Positions 1-7,942 of a stretch of 64,000 nt of DNA are shown piece after piece. Position 1 is the stretch's first letter; every line of letters begins with the position of its first letter. Source of the stretch: Nitrospirillum pindoramense. GTDB taxonomy: Bacteria > Pseudomonadota > Alphaproteobacteria > Azospirillales > Azospirillaceae. The notes beneath the pieces were generated by a model. It ran no database searches and was not told the origin of the DNA. It saw only the letters and a program-made list of their open reading frames with translations. The stretch is taken from positions 248,001 through 312,000 of the forward strand of contig NZ_VITR01000003.1 in assembly GCF_007827955.1 (NCBI RefSeq), in the 5' to 3' direction. The position numbers and the translations under genes were made by a program.

Positions 1-272
1 CGACGCGACTATCGAGATAGCTGGTGATAAGGTCCGGCGGCAGGATAGCCGCCAAGGGCGCATCACCAGGATGCGGAAGCCGCTCAGATAGCACACCCGG
101 AACGAAGATGCACCCTGAGGCGGGCCCCGCTGGACAGACTGGCAGTCCTCCGAATCTTGCGCCCGCAGGCCGGTCGCCCGGCAGCGTGGAACAGGATTGG
201 AACGCGGGCGTCCCGTCCTATTTAGCTACTGGGCGGAGCGAATTTGGAACTGAGCCACCCCCTTCAGATGTG
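1..272. other. Upstream region of comEC, no supported gene
   Basis: This stretch precedes comEC. An open frame runs through it in phase with comEC, but the encoded segment (Pro/Gly/Ser-rich, no family resemblance) looks like read-through of a non-coding leader. In many relatives a divergent gltX lies here, but too little is visible to confirm it. The one clear signal is a CRP-type palindrome at the right end, annotated separately. Confidence 0.5.
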
Positions 273-284
273 ATGCACGTCACA
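269..284. promoter_or_regulatory. CRP/FNR-family operator-like palindrome
   Basis: TGTGA, six bases (TGCACG), then TCACA: both half-sites match the CRP consensus exactly. It overlaps the ATG proposed for comEC at 273 and ends six bases before an alternative GTG start at 291. Binding there could repress comEC or control a divergent gene to the left. The regulator is inferred; only the palindrome is seen. Confidence 0.45.
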
Positions 285-2405
285 CATCGTGTGCTCGCCG
301 CGTTAGTCAGCATTGTCGCATCTGCGTATGTCAATTTGGTGGAAGAGCGCGAACGCTGGGTGCTTTGGGTGCCGGTCTTCCTCGGGGCCGGCATCGCCCT
401 CTATTTCGCGCTGCCGGGGGAACCGCCGCCGTGGAGCGGCCTGCTGTTCACCCTGGGCGTCCTGGGCCTGTACCTGCTGGCGGGCAACCGGCTGCCACTC
501 CGCCTGACGTTGGGCGCCTTGCTGGCCCTTGGGGTGGGATTCACGGCGGTGCAGGCGCGCACCACCTGGCTGAAGACCCCCATTCTCCAACGCCCCTTGG
601 GGCCCGTTCCCGTGGAGGGGCGCGTCGCCAATGTCGAGCGCCTGGACAAGGGCGTACGGGTCACCCTGGCCGACCCCCACATTCCCCGCCTGGCGGCGGA
701 AGCGACGCCCCCGGCCGTACGCATCCGCTTGCGGCCGACCGACGTGGCCCCGCCGGCAGGCACGCGCGTCCGTATCCTGGCCGCCCTGCGCCCGCCACCC
801 GACAGCCCCGAGCCCGGCGCCTATGATTTCCGCCGTTCCGCCTTCTACCAGGGCATCGGCGCCGTGGGGTTCGCCTTCAAGACGCCGGAGGTGGTGGCGC
901 CGGCACCGGTGGGCCTGCTCGGCTGGGTGAATGACCGGGTGGTGGCGTTGCGCGAACTGATCGCCGCCCGCGTGGCCGAGCGGCTGACGGGCGCGCCGGC
1001 CATGATCGCCATCGCCCTGCTCAATGGTGAGCAGACGGGCATTCCGCCCGATGACCTGCAGGCCATGCGCGTTTCCGGGCTACAGCACATCCTGTCCATC
1101 TCCGGCCTGCACATCAGCCTGGTGGCGGCCATCTTCTATTTCGCCGCCCGTGCCGCGCTGGCGCTCTGGGAGGGGGTGGCGCTGCGGTACTCCATCAAGA
1201 AATGGGCGGCCGCCTTCGCCATCCTGGCGACCCTGGCTTACATGATGCTGGTGGGCGCGCAGGTGCCGACCTTGCGCTCCGTCCTCATGACGGCGCTGGC
1301 CATGGTGGCCATCCTGGCCGACCGCTCGGTATTGAGCCCTCGGGCCATTGCCGTGGCCGGCATCCTGTGCCTGCTGTATCAGCCGGAGCAGTTGCCCGGT
1401 CCCAGCTTCCAGATGAGCTTCGGCGCCGTGCTGGCGCTCATCAGCGCCTATGAGGTGCTGCGAGCGCCGCTGAGCCGGTGGCGCAAGGAGGGCGGCTGGC
1501 CGCGGCGTGTCCTGCTGTTCGTGGGGGGCCTGTGCCTGACCTCCATCATCTCCACCATCGCCACCATGCCGTTCTGCCTCTACCACTTCCAGCAGGTGGC
1601 CAATTACGGCGTGCTGGCCAACCTCATCGGCATCCCCATCACCGAGCTGTGGATCATGCCGCTGTGCCTGGTGGCCTATGTCGCCATGCCGTTCCACCTG
1701 GAGGGATGGATCATCGACATGATCGGCTGGGGCTGCCAGGGCATCCTTTGGACGGCCCGTGTCACCGCCGCCTTGCCAGGGGCGGCCCTGCACGGCGCCG
1801 CCCTGTCCGACATGGCCTTCGGCCTCATGGTGGTGGGGGGGCTGTGGCTGATGCTGTGGCGCCGCCGCTGGCGCCTGATCGGCCTGGCGCCCGTCGCCCT
1901 GGGCTGCGTGTTGGCGCCGCTGACGCCCCGGCCGGACATGGTGGTGTCGGGCGGCGGCACCATGGTGGCGGTGCGCGATGGGGGCGGCAAGCTGTGGCTG
2001 TCGTCGTCGCGCGGCGGCGGTTTCGAGGTGGAAACCTGGGGCAAGCGCGATGGTGGGGAGGGGCGGCCGCCCGCCTGGCCCACTGTGGGCACGGATGATG
2101 GAAGCCTGCGTTGCGACAGCCTGGGCTGCCTCTACCACCCCGACCTCTATCGACAGGACCGGCGCGCCCCGGCGGCACCGGACGGGCGCCTGGTCGCCAT
2201 CGCCTGGACGCGCGATGCCTTGGCGGAGGATTGCGACAACGCCGATTTGGTGATCTCCCGCGTGCCGGCCGCCGGCTGTGACGCCCCTCAGGTCATCGGC
2301 CCCGACGTGCTGGCCGCGCGCGGCGCCCACGCCCTGTATTTCGAGCGGGGCGGCATCCGCATCGAGACGGTGCATGATCCGCAAAGCAAACGGCCCTGGG
2401 ACTGA
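273..2405 (+). CDS. comEC: ComEC/Rec2-family DNA-uptake channel protein
   Basis: Polytopic inner-membrane protein of about 710 residues, related to the ComEC/Rec2 channel that passes single-stranded DNA into the cytoplasm during transformation. An N-terminal membrane segment (WVPVFLGAGIALYFALP) precedes a DUF4131-like soluble stretch. The Competence domain follows, with the hallmark ILSISGLHISL and many hydrophobic helices. The C-terminus (from roughly residue 560) lacks the metallo-beta-lactamase metal motif of Bacillus ComEC and resembles the short alternative tail of alphaproteobacterial homologues. The start is uncertain: ATG 273 is used here, GTG 291 is an alternative, and neither has a clear Shine-Dalgarno. 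The gene converges on lexA. In alphaproteobacteria the family is widespread even where transformation is unknown. Confidence 0.88.
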   Translation: MHVTHRVLAALVSIVASAYVNLVEERERWVLWVPVFLGAGIALYFALPGEPPPWSGLLFTLGVLGLYLLAGNRLPLRLTLGALLALGVGFTAVQARTTWLKTPILQRPLGPVPVEGRVANVERLDKGVRVTLADPHIPRLAAEATPPAVRIRLRPTDVAPPAGTRVRILAALRPPPDSPEPGAYDFRRSAFYQGIGAVGFAFKTPEVVAPAPVGLLGWVNDRVVALRELIAARVAERLTGAPAMIAIALLNGEQTGIPPDDLQAMRVSGLQHILSISGLHISLVAAIFYFAARAALALWEGVALRYSIKKWAAAFAILATLAYMMLVGAQVPTLRSVLMTALAMVAILADRSVLSPRAIAVAGILCLLYQPEQLPGPSFQMSFGAVLALISAYEVLRAPLSRWRKEGGWPRRVLLFVGGLCLTSIISTIATMPFCLYHFQQVANYGVLANLIGIPITELWIMPLCLVAYVAMPFHLEGWIIDMIGWGCQGILWTARVTAALPGAALHGAALSDMAFGLMVVGGLWLMLWRRRWRLIGLAPVALGCVLAPLTPRPDMVVSGGGTMVAVRDGGGKLWLSSSRGGGFEVETWGKRDGGEGRPPAWPTVGTDDGSLRCDSLGCLYHPDLYRQDRRAPAAPDGRLVAIAWTRDALAEDCDNADLVISRVPAAGCDAPQVIGPDVLAARGAHALYFERGGIRIETVHDPQSKRPWD

Positions 2406-2435
2406 TGTCACCAGGGCCGTTCTTCCCTTTGTTTC
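2392..2435 (+). terminator. Terminator overlapping the comEC stop
   Basis: An 8-bp perfect stem GGCCCTGG/CCAGGGCC with an 11-base loop spans the comEC stop codon. It is followed by the pyrimidine-rich run GTTCTTCCCTTTGTTTCTTCC. Confidence 0.6.
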
Positions 2436-2436
2436 T

Positions 2437-2537
2437 TCCCCTCAGGCGCCGGGCGCCGCCATCCGGCGGTTTGGCTATCCTCGCGTTCCAGTCCGCTTAC
2501 GCTCCCCGAAACGCTCCGGCTGCCGCAAGTCCCGGCC
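2437..2537 (+). repeat. Structured dispersed repeat, copy A
   Basis: Member of a three-copy intergenic repeat (others at 29417 and 51501). It begins with CCCCTCAGGCGCCGG and contains TTGGCTATCCTC and CAGTCC in unpaired positions. Predicted helices: outer stem GCCGG 2448-2452 with CCGGC 2516-2520; hairpin CCGCC/GGCGG 2456-2469; hairpin GCGTT/AACGC 2483-2514; trailing hairpin GCCG/CGGC 2522-2536. Stem sequences differ from the other copies but pairing is kept. It lies between convergent comEC and lexA. This copy lacks the CGGCATGAGG hairpin that follows copies B and C. Confidence 0.75.
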
Positions 2538-2555
2538 TAGGTTGGCAGGGAATGA

Positions 2556-3269
2556 TCAATACCGGCGGAACAGCCCGACCAGGCGACCCTGCACCCGCAC
2601 CCGGTCGGCACCGAACACCCGCGTCTCGTAAGATGGGTTGGCCGGTTCCAGGGCGATGGAGTTGTTCTTGCGGCGCAGGCGCTTCAGCGTCACCTCGGCG
2701 GCATCCACCAGGGCGACGACGATGGCGCCGTTCTCCGCCGTCTCGCAGCGCTGGATGATGACCGTGTCGCCGTCATGGATGCCGGCCTCGACCATACTGT
2801 CGCCGGCCACCTCCAGGGCGTAATGCTCCCCGATGCCCAGCATGGAGACGGGGATGTCGATGCTGCTGCCGCTGTCGCGCAGCGCCTCGATGGGCAGGCC
2901 GGCGGCGATGCGGCCATACAGCGGCAGGCTCACGGAGCCGACGGCGTCGCCCGGGTCCTTGCCCGGCAGCCCGGCCTGGAAGTCGGCCTTGATGACATTG
3001 GGTTTGAACCGGGGTTCCACCTCGGCAGGAGCGGCCTTCTTGGGCGCCGGCGTCGTCTCCGGCAGGCGCAGCACCTCCAGCGCGCGGGCGCGGTGCGGCA
3101 GCCGGCGGATGAAGCCGCGCTCCTCCAGCCCGGTGATCAGGCGGTGGATGCCGGACTTGGACTTGAGGCCCAAGGCGTCCTTCATCTCATCGAATGAGGG
3201 GGAGACGCCGCCTTCACCCAGGTGCTGGTGAATGTACAGCAGAAGCTCCTGTTGCTTACGCGTCAGCAT
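2556..3269 (-). CDS. lexA: LexA SOS-response repressor/autoprotease
   Basis: A 237-residue transcriptional repressor of the SOS DNA-damage regulon. The N-terminal winged helix-turn-helix (residues 1-65, [21 protein letters not shown]) binds DNA. The C-terminal S24 protease domain has the Ala123-Gly124 self-cleavage bond (RIAAGLP), nucleophile Ser158 (GDSMVEAG) and Lys196 (VTLKRL). Upstream in-frame codons are rejected because ATG 3269 has the Shine-Dalgarno AAAGGGGG and matches the family N-terminus [10 protein letters not shown]. Two SOS boxes lie in the promoter, so autoregulation is expected. It is the last gene of the trpGDC-moaC-moeA-lexA order, with its own promoter in the 152-base gap after moeA. 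Confidence 0.97.
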   Translation of the reverse strand: MLTRKQQELLLYIHQHLGEGGVSPSFDEMKDALGLKSKSGIHRLITGLEERGFIRRLPHRARALEVLRLPETTPAPKKAAPAEVEPRFKPNVIKADFQAGLPGKDPGDAVGSVSLPLYGRIAAGLPIEALRDSGSSIDIPVSMLGIGEHYALEVAGDSMVEAGIHDGDTVIIQRCETAENGAIVVALVDAAEVTLKRLRRKNNSIALEPANPSYETRVFGADRVRVQGRLVGLFRRY

Positions 3270-3304
3270 ATCGCCCCCTTTGCTGTGTCGAACCGCTATA
3301 TATG

Positions 3305-3319
3305 GAACAAACCCGAAAC
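3305..3319. promoter_or_regulatory. Second, imperfect SOS box of lexA
   Basis: On the lexA strand this reads GTTT-N7-GTTC, one mismatch from the alphaproteobacterial LexA box GTTC-N7-GTTC. It is about 36 bases upstream of the lexA start, beside a TATATA -10-like sequence at 3297-3302, so occupancy would block the promoter. Confidence 0.55.
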
Positions 3320-3330
3320 GTACTTGCCAT

Positions 3331-3345
3331 GTTCTATTTTGGTTC
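3331..3345. promoter_or_regulatory. Perfect alphaproteobacterial SOS box
   Basis: GTTC-TATTTTG-GTTC, an exact match to the direct-repeat LexA box known from Rhizobium, Caulobacter and Rhodobacter. It lies about 62 bases upstream of the lexA start in the moeA-lexA gap. Confidence 0.8.
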
Positions 3346-3421
3346 ACGGCCGGCGTCAAGCGTTAGCGATCAAAAACCACCAGACGATGACAGATTTAGG
3401 GCGGGTTCCGGGGATAGCGGC

Positions 3422-4621
3422 TCAAATCCCGTCCAGCGGCACGATGTCCACGGGCTCACCGGCCTCGGCGGCGGTGGCATGGGGCGGCCGGACGATCAGG
3501 CAATCCGCTGCCGCCAGGCGACTCAGCATGGAACTGTCCTGCTGGCCGAAGGTGGTCGCGATGGGCAAGGAGCCATCGCTGGGCCGCAGCGTGGCGCGCA
3601 GGTAATCCTGGCGGCGGTCGTTGGCGGGCAGGGGGGCACCCAGAACCGCGCGCGCCCGGGGCGGCTCCGCCGGGTCCAGGCCCTGCAGGCGCCGCAGCGC
3701 CGGAACCAGGAACAGGGCGGCGCACACCAGGCTGGAGACGGGGTTGCCCGGCAGCCCCAGCAGGGGCGTGGCGCCCAGGCGCCCGAACATCAGCGGTTTG
3801 CCCGGCCGCATGGCGATCTTCCAGAAGTCCAGTTCCAGGCCCTGGGCGCCCAACACGGTGCGGATCAGGTCGTGTTCCCCGACGGAGGCGCCGCCGGTGG
3901 TGACCAGCAGGTCGCAGCCCGCGGCCCCGCGCGCCAGGATGCCAAGGGTGTCGGCGTCGTCGGGTGCGATGCCCAGGTTGACGGGGATGCCCCCTTGGCG
4001 TCGCACCAGGGCCGCCAGGGCCAGGCCGTTACTGCTGACGATCTGGCCCGGGCCCAGCGGCTCGCCCGGCATCACCACCTCGTCGCCGGTGGCGAGGATG
4101 GCGACGCGGGGGCGGCGGCGCACCGTCAGGAAGGGGTGGTTCATGGCGGCGGCCAGGGCCACGTCGCGCACGGTCAGGCGACGGCCGGCCGTCAGGCCCA
4201 CGGTGCCGGCGGTGAAGTCCAGGCCTGCGGCGCGCACCCAGCGGCCGGGCGTGCCCTCGCGCACCCGCACGCCGTCGCCCAGATCGTCGCAATCCTCCTG
4301 CAGCACCACGGTGTCGGCGCCATCCGGGATGACGCTGCCGGTGAACAGGCGCAGGGCTTGGCCGGGGGCGACGGTGCCGGTGTAGGGCCGACCGGCCGGC
4401 GCCTCGCCGATACGGGCCAGGGTGATGGGCAGCGTGGTCAGGTCCGATCCCCGCACGGCCCAGCCGTCCATGGCGGAAACGGCGGTCGGCGGCTGGGTCA
4501 CGCGGGCCGCGACATCGGCGGCCAGGACGCGGTCCTCCGCCTCGCCCACCCCCACCAATTCCCCGGCCACGGGCTGGAAGTGCGACAGGATGCGCGCCAG
4601 CGCTTCATCAACGGGGATCAT
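3422..4621 (-). CDS. moeA: Molybdopterin molybdenumtransferase MoeA
   Basis: A 399-residue cytoplasmic enzyme that inserts molybdate into adenylylated molybdopterin, the last common step of molybdenum cofactor synthesis. Family motifs are present: AMDGWAVRGSDL near residue 50, ATGDEVV and TTGGASVGEHDLIR in the MogA-like domain, and PGKPLMFGRLG with LLGLPGNPVSS towards the C-terminus. Length is normal for MoeA. The start is ATG 4621, 30 bases after moaC, in a leftward operon with moaC and the trp genes. Pairing moaC and moeA with trp genes next to lexA is common in alphaproteobacteria and does not imply a shared pathway. Confidence 0.96.
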   Translation of the reverse strand: MIPVDEALARILSHFQPVAGELVGVGEAEDRVLAADVAARVTQPPTAVSAMDGWAVRGSDLTTLPITLARIGEAPAGRPYTGTVAPGQALRLFTGSVIPDGADTVVLQEDCDDLGDGVRVREGTPGRWVRAAGLDFTAGTVGLTAGRRLTVRDVALAAAMNHPFLTVRRRPRVAILATGDEVVMPGEPLGPGQIVSSNGLALAALVRRQGGIPVNLGIAPDDADTLGILARGAAGCDLLVTTGGASVGEHDLIRTVLGAQGLELDFWKIAMRPGKPLMFGRLGATPLLGLPGNPVSSLVCAALFLVPALRRLQGLDPAEPPRARAVLGAPLPANDRRQDYLRATLRPSDGSLPIATTFGQQDSSMLSRLAAADCLIVRPPHATAAEAGEPVDIVPLDGI

Positions 4622-4651
4622 GGGCGGGCCTTGGCAAAGCTGGGGGCGGGG

Positions 4652-5158
4652 TCAGGGGGTGTCCGCGCGGTAGGGGCCGCTCTTGCCGCCGTCCTTGGCG
4701 ATCAGGCGGATATCGGCGATGACCATGCCCTTATCCACCGCCTTGCACATGTCATAAAGGGTCAAGGCCGCGACGCTGACGGCTGTCAACGCCTCCATCT
4801 CCACGCCGGTGCGGCCCTTCAGCTTGGCCGTGGCCTCGATCTCCACCGCGTTCTGGTCGGGCAGGCAGGTCAGGTCCACCGTCACCTTGGTCAGGGCCAG
4901 CGGGTGGCAGAGGGGAATCAGGTCGGGCGTGCGCTTGGCCGCCATGATGCCGGCCAGCCGCGCCACGCCCAGCACGTCGCCCTTGCCCATCTGTCCCGCC
5001 TGGATCAGGGCCAGCGTTTCCGCCTTCATGACCACGCGGCCGCGGGCGGTGGCCAAGCGCTCCGTCTCCGCCTTGTCGGAGACGTCGACCATCACCGCCT
5101 GCCCGGCGGCGTCGAAATGGGTGAAGCCGCTGGTCTCCGCCATGTCAGTCTTCGCCAT
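4652..5158 (-). CDS. moaC: Cyclic pyranopterin monophosphate synthase MoaC
   Basis: A 168-residue enzyme that converts 3',8-cyclo-7,8-dihydroguanosine triphosphate to cyclic pyranopterin monophosphate in molybdenum cofactor synthesis. Recognised by the N-terminal [17 protein letters not shown], the central [18 protein letters not shown] and the C-terminal [10 protein letters not shown]. The reading frame starts one base after the trpC stop, so translation is probably coupled. A second in-frame ATG six codons in cannot be excluded as the start. It feeds MoeA, encoded directly downstream. Confidence 0.96.
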   Translation of the reverse strand: MAKTDMAETSGFTHFDAAGQAVMVDVSDKAETERLATARGRVVMKAETLALIQAGQMGKGDVLGVARLAGIMAAKRTPDLIPLCHPLALTKVTVDLTCLPDQNAVEIEATAKLKGRTGVEMEALTAVSVAALTLYDMCKAVDKGMVIADIRLIAKDGGKSGPYRADTP

Positions 5159-5159
5159 G

Positions 5160-5966
5160 TCAGGCGACCTTCTGGTCCAGGCCCAGCAGGGCGCGGGTGG
5201 CGGCCGCCACGTCGGCCTGGCGCATGAGCGACTCGCCCACCAGGAAGCGGCGGGCGCCCACGATCTCCATGCGCAGCAGGTCCTGCGGGCTGTACAGGCC
5301 GCTTTCCGCCACCAGATGGCGGCCGGGCGGCACCATGCCGGCCAGCATCTCCGTGGTGGCGAGGTCGATGGACAGGGTCTTCAGATTGCGGTTGTTGACG
5401 CCCAGCAGGCCGCCGGGCAGGGCCAGCGCCCGGCGCATCTCGTCGGCGTCGTGCACTTCGACCAGCACATCCATGCCCCAGCCGGTGGCGGCGTCGTACA
5501 GTTCCGCAGCCTGGGCGTCGTCCAGCGCCGCCATGATCAGCAGGATGCAGTCGGCGCCCAGGGCGCGGGCCTCGGCCACCTGATAGGTGTCGAGCATGAA
5601 GTCCTTGCGCAGCACCGGCAGGTCACAGGCCGCGCGGGCCGCCACCAGATACTCATCCGCCCCCTGGAAATAGGGCACGTCGGTCAGCACCGACAGGCAG
5701 GCGGCGCCGCCCTCCTGATACGCCCTGGCCAGGGCCGGCGGATCGAAATCCGCGCGGATCAGGCCCTTGCTCGGGCTGGCTTTCTTGATCTCGGCGATCA
5801 GGGCGTAAAGCCCCGCATCCACCTTGGCCTGCAGGGCGCGGGCGAAACCGCGGGTGGGGCCGGCGTCGCGCGCCGCCCGTTCCACCTCCGCCAGGGGGCG
5901 GGCGGCCTTGGCCGTGGCGATATGGTCGCGCTTGTCGGCGCAAATCCGGGCCAGGACATCGCTCAT
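5160..5966 (-). CDS. trpC: Indole-3-glycerol phosphate synthase
   Basis: A 268-residue TIM-barrel enzyme closing the indole ring of CdRP in tryptophan synthesis. Motifs include [15 protein letters not shown] (catalytic lysine region), [36 protein letters not shown] and [11 protein letters not shown]. Monofunctional: no TrpF domain is fused. Its ATG overlaps the trpD stop by one base (TGATG), indicating translational coupling. Order trpG-trpD-trpC-moaC. Confidence 0.97.
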   Translation of the reverse strand: MSDVLARICADKRDHIATAKAARPLAEVERAARDAGPTRGFARALQAKVDAGLYALIAEIKKASPSKGLIRADFDPPALARAYQEGGAACLSVLTDVPYFQGADEYLVAARAACDLPVLRKDFMLDTYQVAEARALGADCILLIMAALDDAQAAELYDAATGWGMDVLVEVHDADEMRRALALPGGLLGVNNRNLKTLSIDLATTEMLAGMVPPGRHLVAESGLYSPQDLLRMEIVGARRFLVGESLMRQADVAAATRALLGLDQKVA

Positions 5967-7051
5967 CAGCGGGCTCCTTCATTCTTCGCCGCGGCCGCCG
6001 GGGCGGCTTCTTCCGGCACCGGGGGCGGCAGGGGGCAATGGTGGACCAGGGCCGCCAGCTTGGCGGCGGCGCGGCCGTCGTCCAGGGCCTGGGCCGCCTG
6101 GGCCACGCCGTCACGCAAAGTGGTGGCCTTGTCTGCGACGATCAAGGCGGCGGCGGCATTGATCAGAACAATGTCACGGTAGGCGCCCCGTTCCCCCGCC
6201 AGCAGGGCGCGCAGCGCGCGGGCGTTCTCCACCGCGTCGCCGCCCTTGATGTCCTGCGGCCGGGCGCGCGGCAGGCCGGCATCCTCCGGCGTCACCTGGA
6301 AGCGGCGGATGGCGCCGTGGCGCAATTCCGCCACATGGGTGGCGCCGGTAGTGGTGATCTCGTCCAGGCCGTCCTCGCCGCTGACCACCCAGGCGGCCTC
6401 GGTGCCCAGGCGGTTCAGCACCTGGGCCAGGGGTTCCACCCAGCGCTCGGCGAACACGCCCATCAACTGGCGCCGCGCCCCCGCCGGGTTGGACAGGGGG
6501 CCGGTCAGGTTGAAGATGGTGCGCGTACCCAGTTCCACCCGCGTCGGGCCGACATTGCGCATGGCGCCGTGGTGGCGGGTGGCCATGAGGAAGGTGATGC
6601 CGTCCTGCCACAAGGCGGCGCGCACGGCCTCCAGCTCCGCCTCCACGTTCACGCCCAGTTGGCCCAGCACATCGGCGGCGCCGGACTTGGAGGACAGGGC
6701 GCGGTTGCCGTGCTTGGCCACCGGCACGCCGCAGGCGGCCAGGACGAAGGCCACGGCGGTGGAGATGTTGTAGGTGCCGCTGGCGTCGCCGCCGGTGCCG
6801 CAGGTGTCGATGGTGCCGGGGGGGCAGTCGACACGCGCCGCGCGGCCGCGCAGGGCGCGCACCGCGCCCGTGATCTCATCCACCGTTTCGCCGCGCACGC
6901 GCAGCGCCATGAGGAAGCCCCCCATCTGCGATGGGGTTGCGTTGCCGGACATGATGATGTCGAAGGCGGCCAGGGCCTGATCCTCCGACAAGCGCTTGCC
7001 CTCGGCCACCCGGCCGAGCAGCGCCTTCATGTCGCCGATGTCACCGCTCAT
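5966..7051 (-). CDS. trpD: Anthranilate phosphoribosyltransferase
   Basis: A 361-residue enzyme transferring phosphoribose from PRPP to anthranilate. The glycine-rich PRPP loop [31 protein letters not shown] and the GPLSNPAG segment are intact. The last 25 or so residues are a Pro/Ala/Glu-rich tail ([17 protein letters not shown]) beyond the usual family end, probably disordered. Its ATG overlaps the trpG stop by four bases (ATGA) and its stop overlaps the trpC start, so trpG-D-C form one translationally coupled unit. Confidence 0.97.
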   Translation of the reverse strand: MSGDIGDMKALLGRVAEGKRLSEDQALAAFDIIMSGNATPSQMGGFLMALRVRGETVDEITGAVRALRGRAARVDCPPGTIDTCGTGGDASGTYNISTAVAFVLAACGVPVAKHGNRALSSKSGAADVLGQLGVNVEAELEAVRAALWQDGITFLMATRHHGAMRNVGPTRVELGTRTIFNLTGPLSNPAGARRQLMGVFAERWVEPLAQVLNRLGTEAAWVVSGEDGLDEITTTGATHVAELRHGAIRRFQVTPEDAGLPRARPQDIKGGDAVENARALRALLAGERGAYRDIVLINAAAALIVADKATTLRDGVAQAAQALDDGRAAAKLAALVHHCPLPPPVPEEAAPAAAAKNEGAR

Positions 7052-7683
7052 GCCGCCAGGCCGGTCTTCTTCACGGCCTTGCGCGCCACGCCGGCGAAGT
7101 CCAGAAAGTTCGCCAGGATCTGGTGGCCATGGTCGGAGGCGATGCTCTCGGGATGGAATTGCACCCCGTGGATGGGCAGGGTGCGGTGGCGCAGGGCCAT
7201 GATCATCTGGTCTTCCACATCCCCCTGGGGCCCACCAGCGATCCAGGCGACCGACTCCAGCTCCGCCGGCAGGGTCTCCCGCTCCACGATCAGGGAGTGG
7301 TAGCGCGTGGCGGCGAAGGGCGAGGGCAGGCCCTTCATGACGCCGCCGCCCTCATGCGTGACCTGGCTGACCTTGCCGTGCATGGGCACCGGGGCGCGGA
7401 TGACGCGGCCGCCGAAGGCCTGGCCGATGGCCTGGTGGCCCAGGCAGACGCCGAACAGGGGGATGCGCTTGTCGGCGGCGGCGGCGATCAGGGGCAGGCA
7501 GATGCCGGCCTTGTCGGGATCGCAGGGGCCGGGGGAGAGGACGATGGCCTCTGGCTTCAGGGCCAGCGCGTCGTCCACACTCAGCGCGTTGTTGCGCCAG
7601 ACGGCCACGTCGGCGCCCAGCTCGCCGATGTAATGCACGAGGTTGTACGTGAAGCTATCGTAATTATCGATGAGCAGCAGCAT
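7048..7683 (-). CDS. trpG: Anthranilate synthase glutamine amidotransferase subunit
   Basis: A 211-residue class I amidotransferase supplying ammonia to TrpE. The N-terminus [20 protein letters not shown] is the family start. Nucleophile Cys80 lies in [16 protein letters not shown] and the His/Glu pair in [15 protein letters not shown] 7683 is chosen because upstream in-frame sequence has no homology; ATG 7713 is a possible longer start. Unlike the usual trpE-trpG adjacency, its partner trpE lies 3.3 kb away, beyond three genes on the other strand. trpG therefore needs its own promoter in 7684-7882. Confidence 0.96.
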   Translation of the reverse strand: MLLLIDNYDSFTYNLVHYIGELGADVAVWRNNALSVDDALALKPEAIVLSPGPCDPDKAGICLPLIAAAADKRIPLFGVCLGHQAIGQAFGGRVIRAPVPMHGKVSQVTHEGGGVMKGLPSPFAATRYHSLIVERETLPAELESVAWIAGGPQGDVEDQMIMALRHRTLPIHGVQFHPESIASDHGHQILANFLDFAGVARKAVKKTGLAA

Positions 7684-7882
7684 GATCTGGGACCCGTTCG
7701 GGGAATTGGACATGGCCAAAGGCGGCTTACAGTAGTCCGGCCGATGTTGGCAGGGCAACCGGATTGGGCGCGGATCCGATAAGCGGCATAAGCCGCCTAG
7801 GAGATTGCCAGTGTCCCGGCGCTGTAGCACTAGTGGGGAGCCGGCCGGCGAAACGCGGCCGGTGCTTCTTCAAGGGACAGGC
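7684..7882. other. Divergent promoter region trpG / polysaccharide deacetylase
   Basis: A gene-free gap serving trpG leftward and the deacetylase unit rightward. No tryptophan-rich leader peptide or attenuator was found on the trpG side. A short hairpin AAGCGGC/GCCGCCT around 7783-7798 is the only dyad noted. Promoters cannot be assigned by eye. Confidence 0.4.
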
Positions 7883-7942
7883 ATGACCGTTTCCACCGCG
7901 TCCGTTCCCGCCACGTCCGTTCCCACCATGGTGGCCCGCTGA
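7883..7942 (+). CDS. Possible 19-codon upstream ORF coupled to the deacetylase
   Basis: An ATG preceded by AAGGGACAG opens a 19-residue frame rich in Val, Thr, Ser and Pro (TVSTASVPATSVP). Its TGA overlaps the deacetylase ATG as TGATG. It may be a translated leader that delivers ribosomes to the downstream start, which has only a weak Shine-Dalgarno of its own. It includes a near-tandem repeat of about 15 bases (GCGTCCGTTCCCGCC / ACGTCCGTTCCCACC). No homology is recognised. Confidence 0.35.
   Translation: MTVSTASVPATSVPTMVAR

Noticed and set aside
41-57. Sequence resembling part of the dispersed repeat (AGGATAGCC, CCAAGG)
   Set aside because: The flanking conserved blocks and stems of the repeat are absent, so this is probably chance similarity.
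1080-2411. Long minus-strand open frame antisense to comEC
   Set aside because: Composition is dominated by Gly, His, Gln and Arg, typical of the antisense of GC-rich coding sequence; no family features.
3194-5227. 677-codon plus-strand open frame over moeA and moaC
   Set aside because: Antisense shadow of two clear genes; low-complexity Gly/Ala/Gln/His protein without motifs.
7684-7882. Tryptophan leader peptide and attenuator before trpG
   Set aside because: No short frame with adjacent Trp codons and no competing hairpins were seen.
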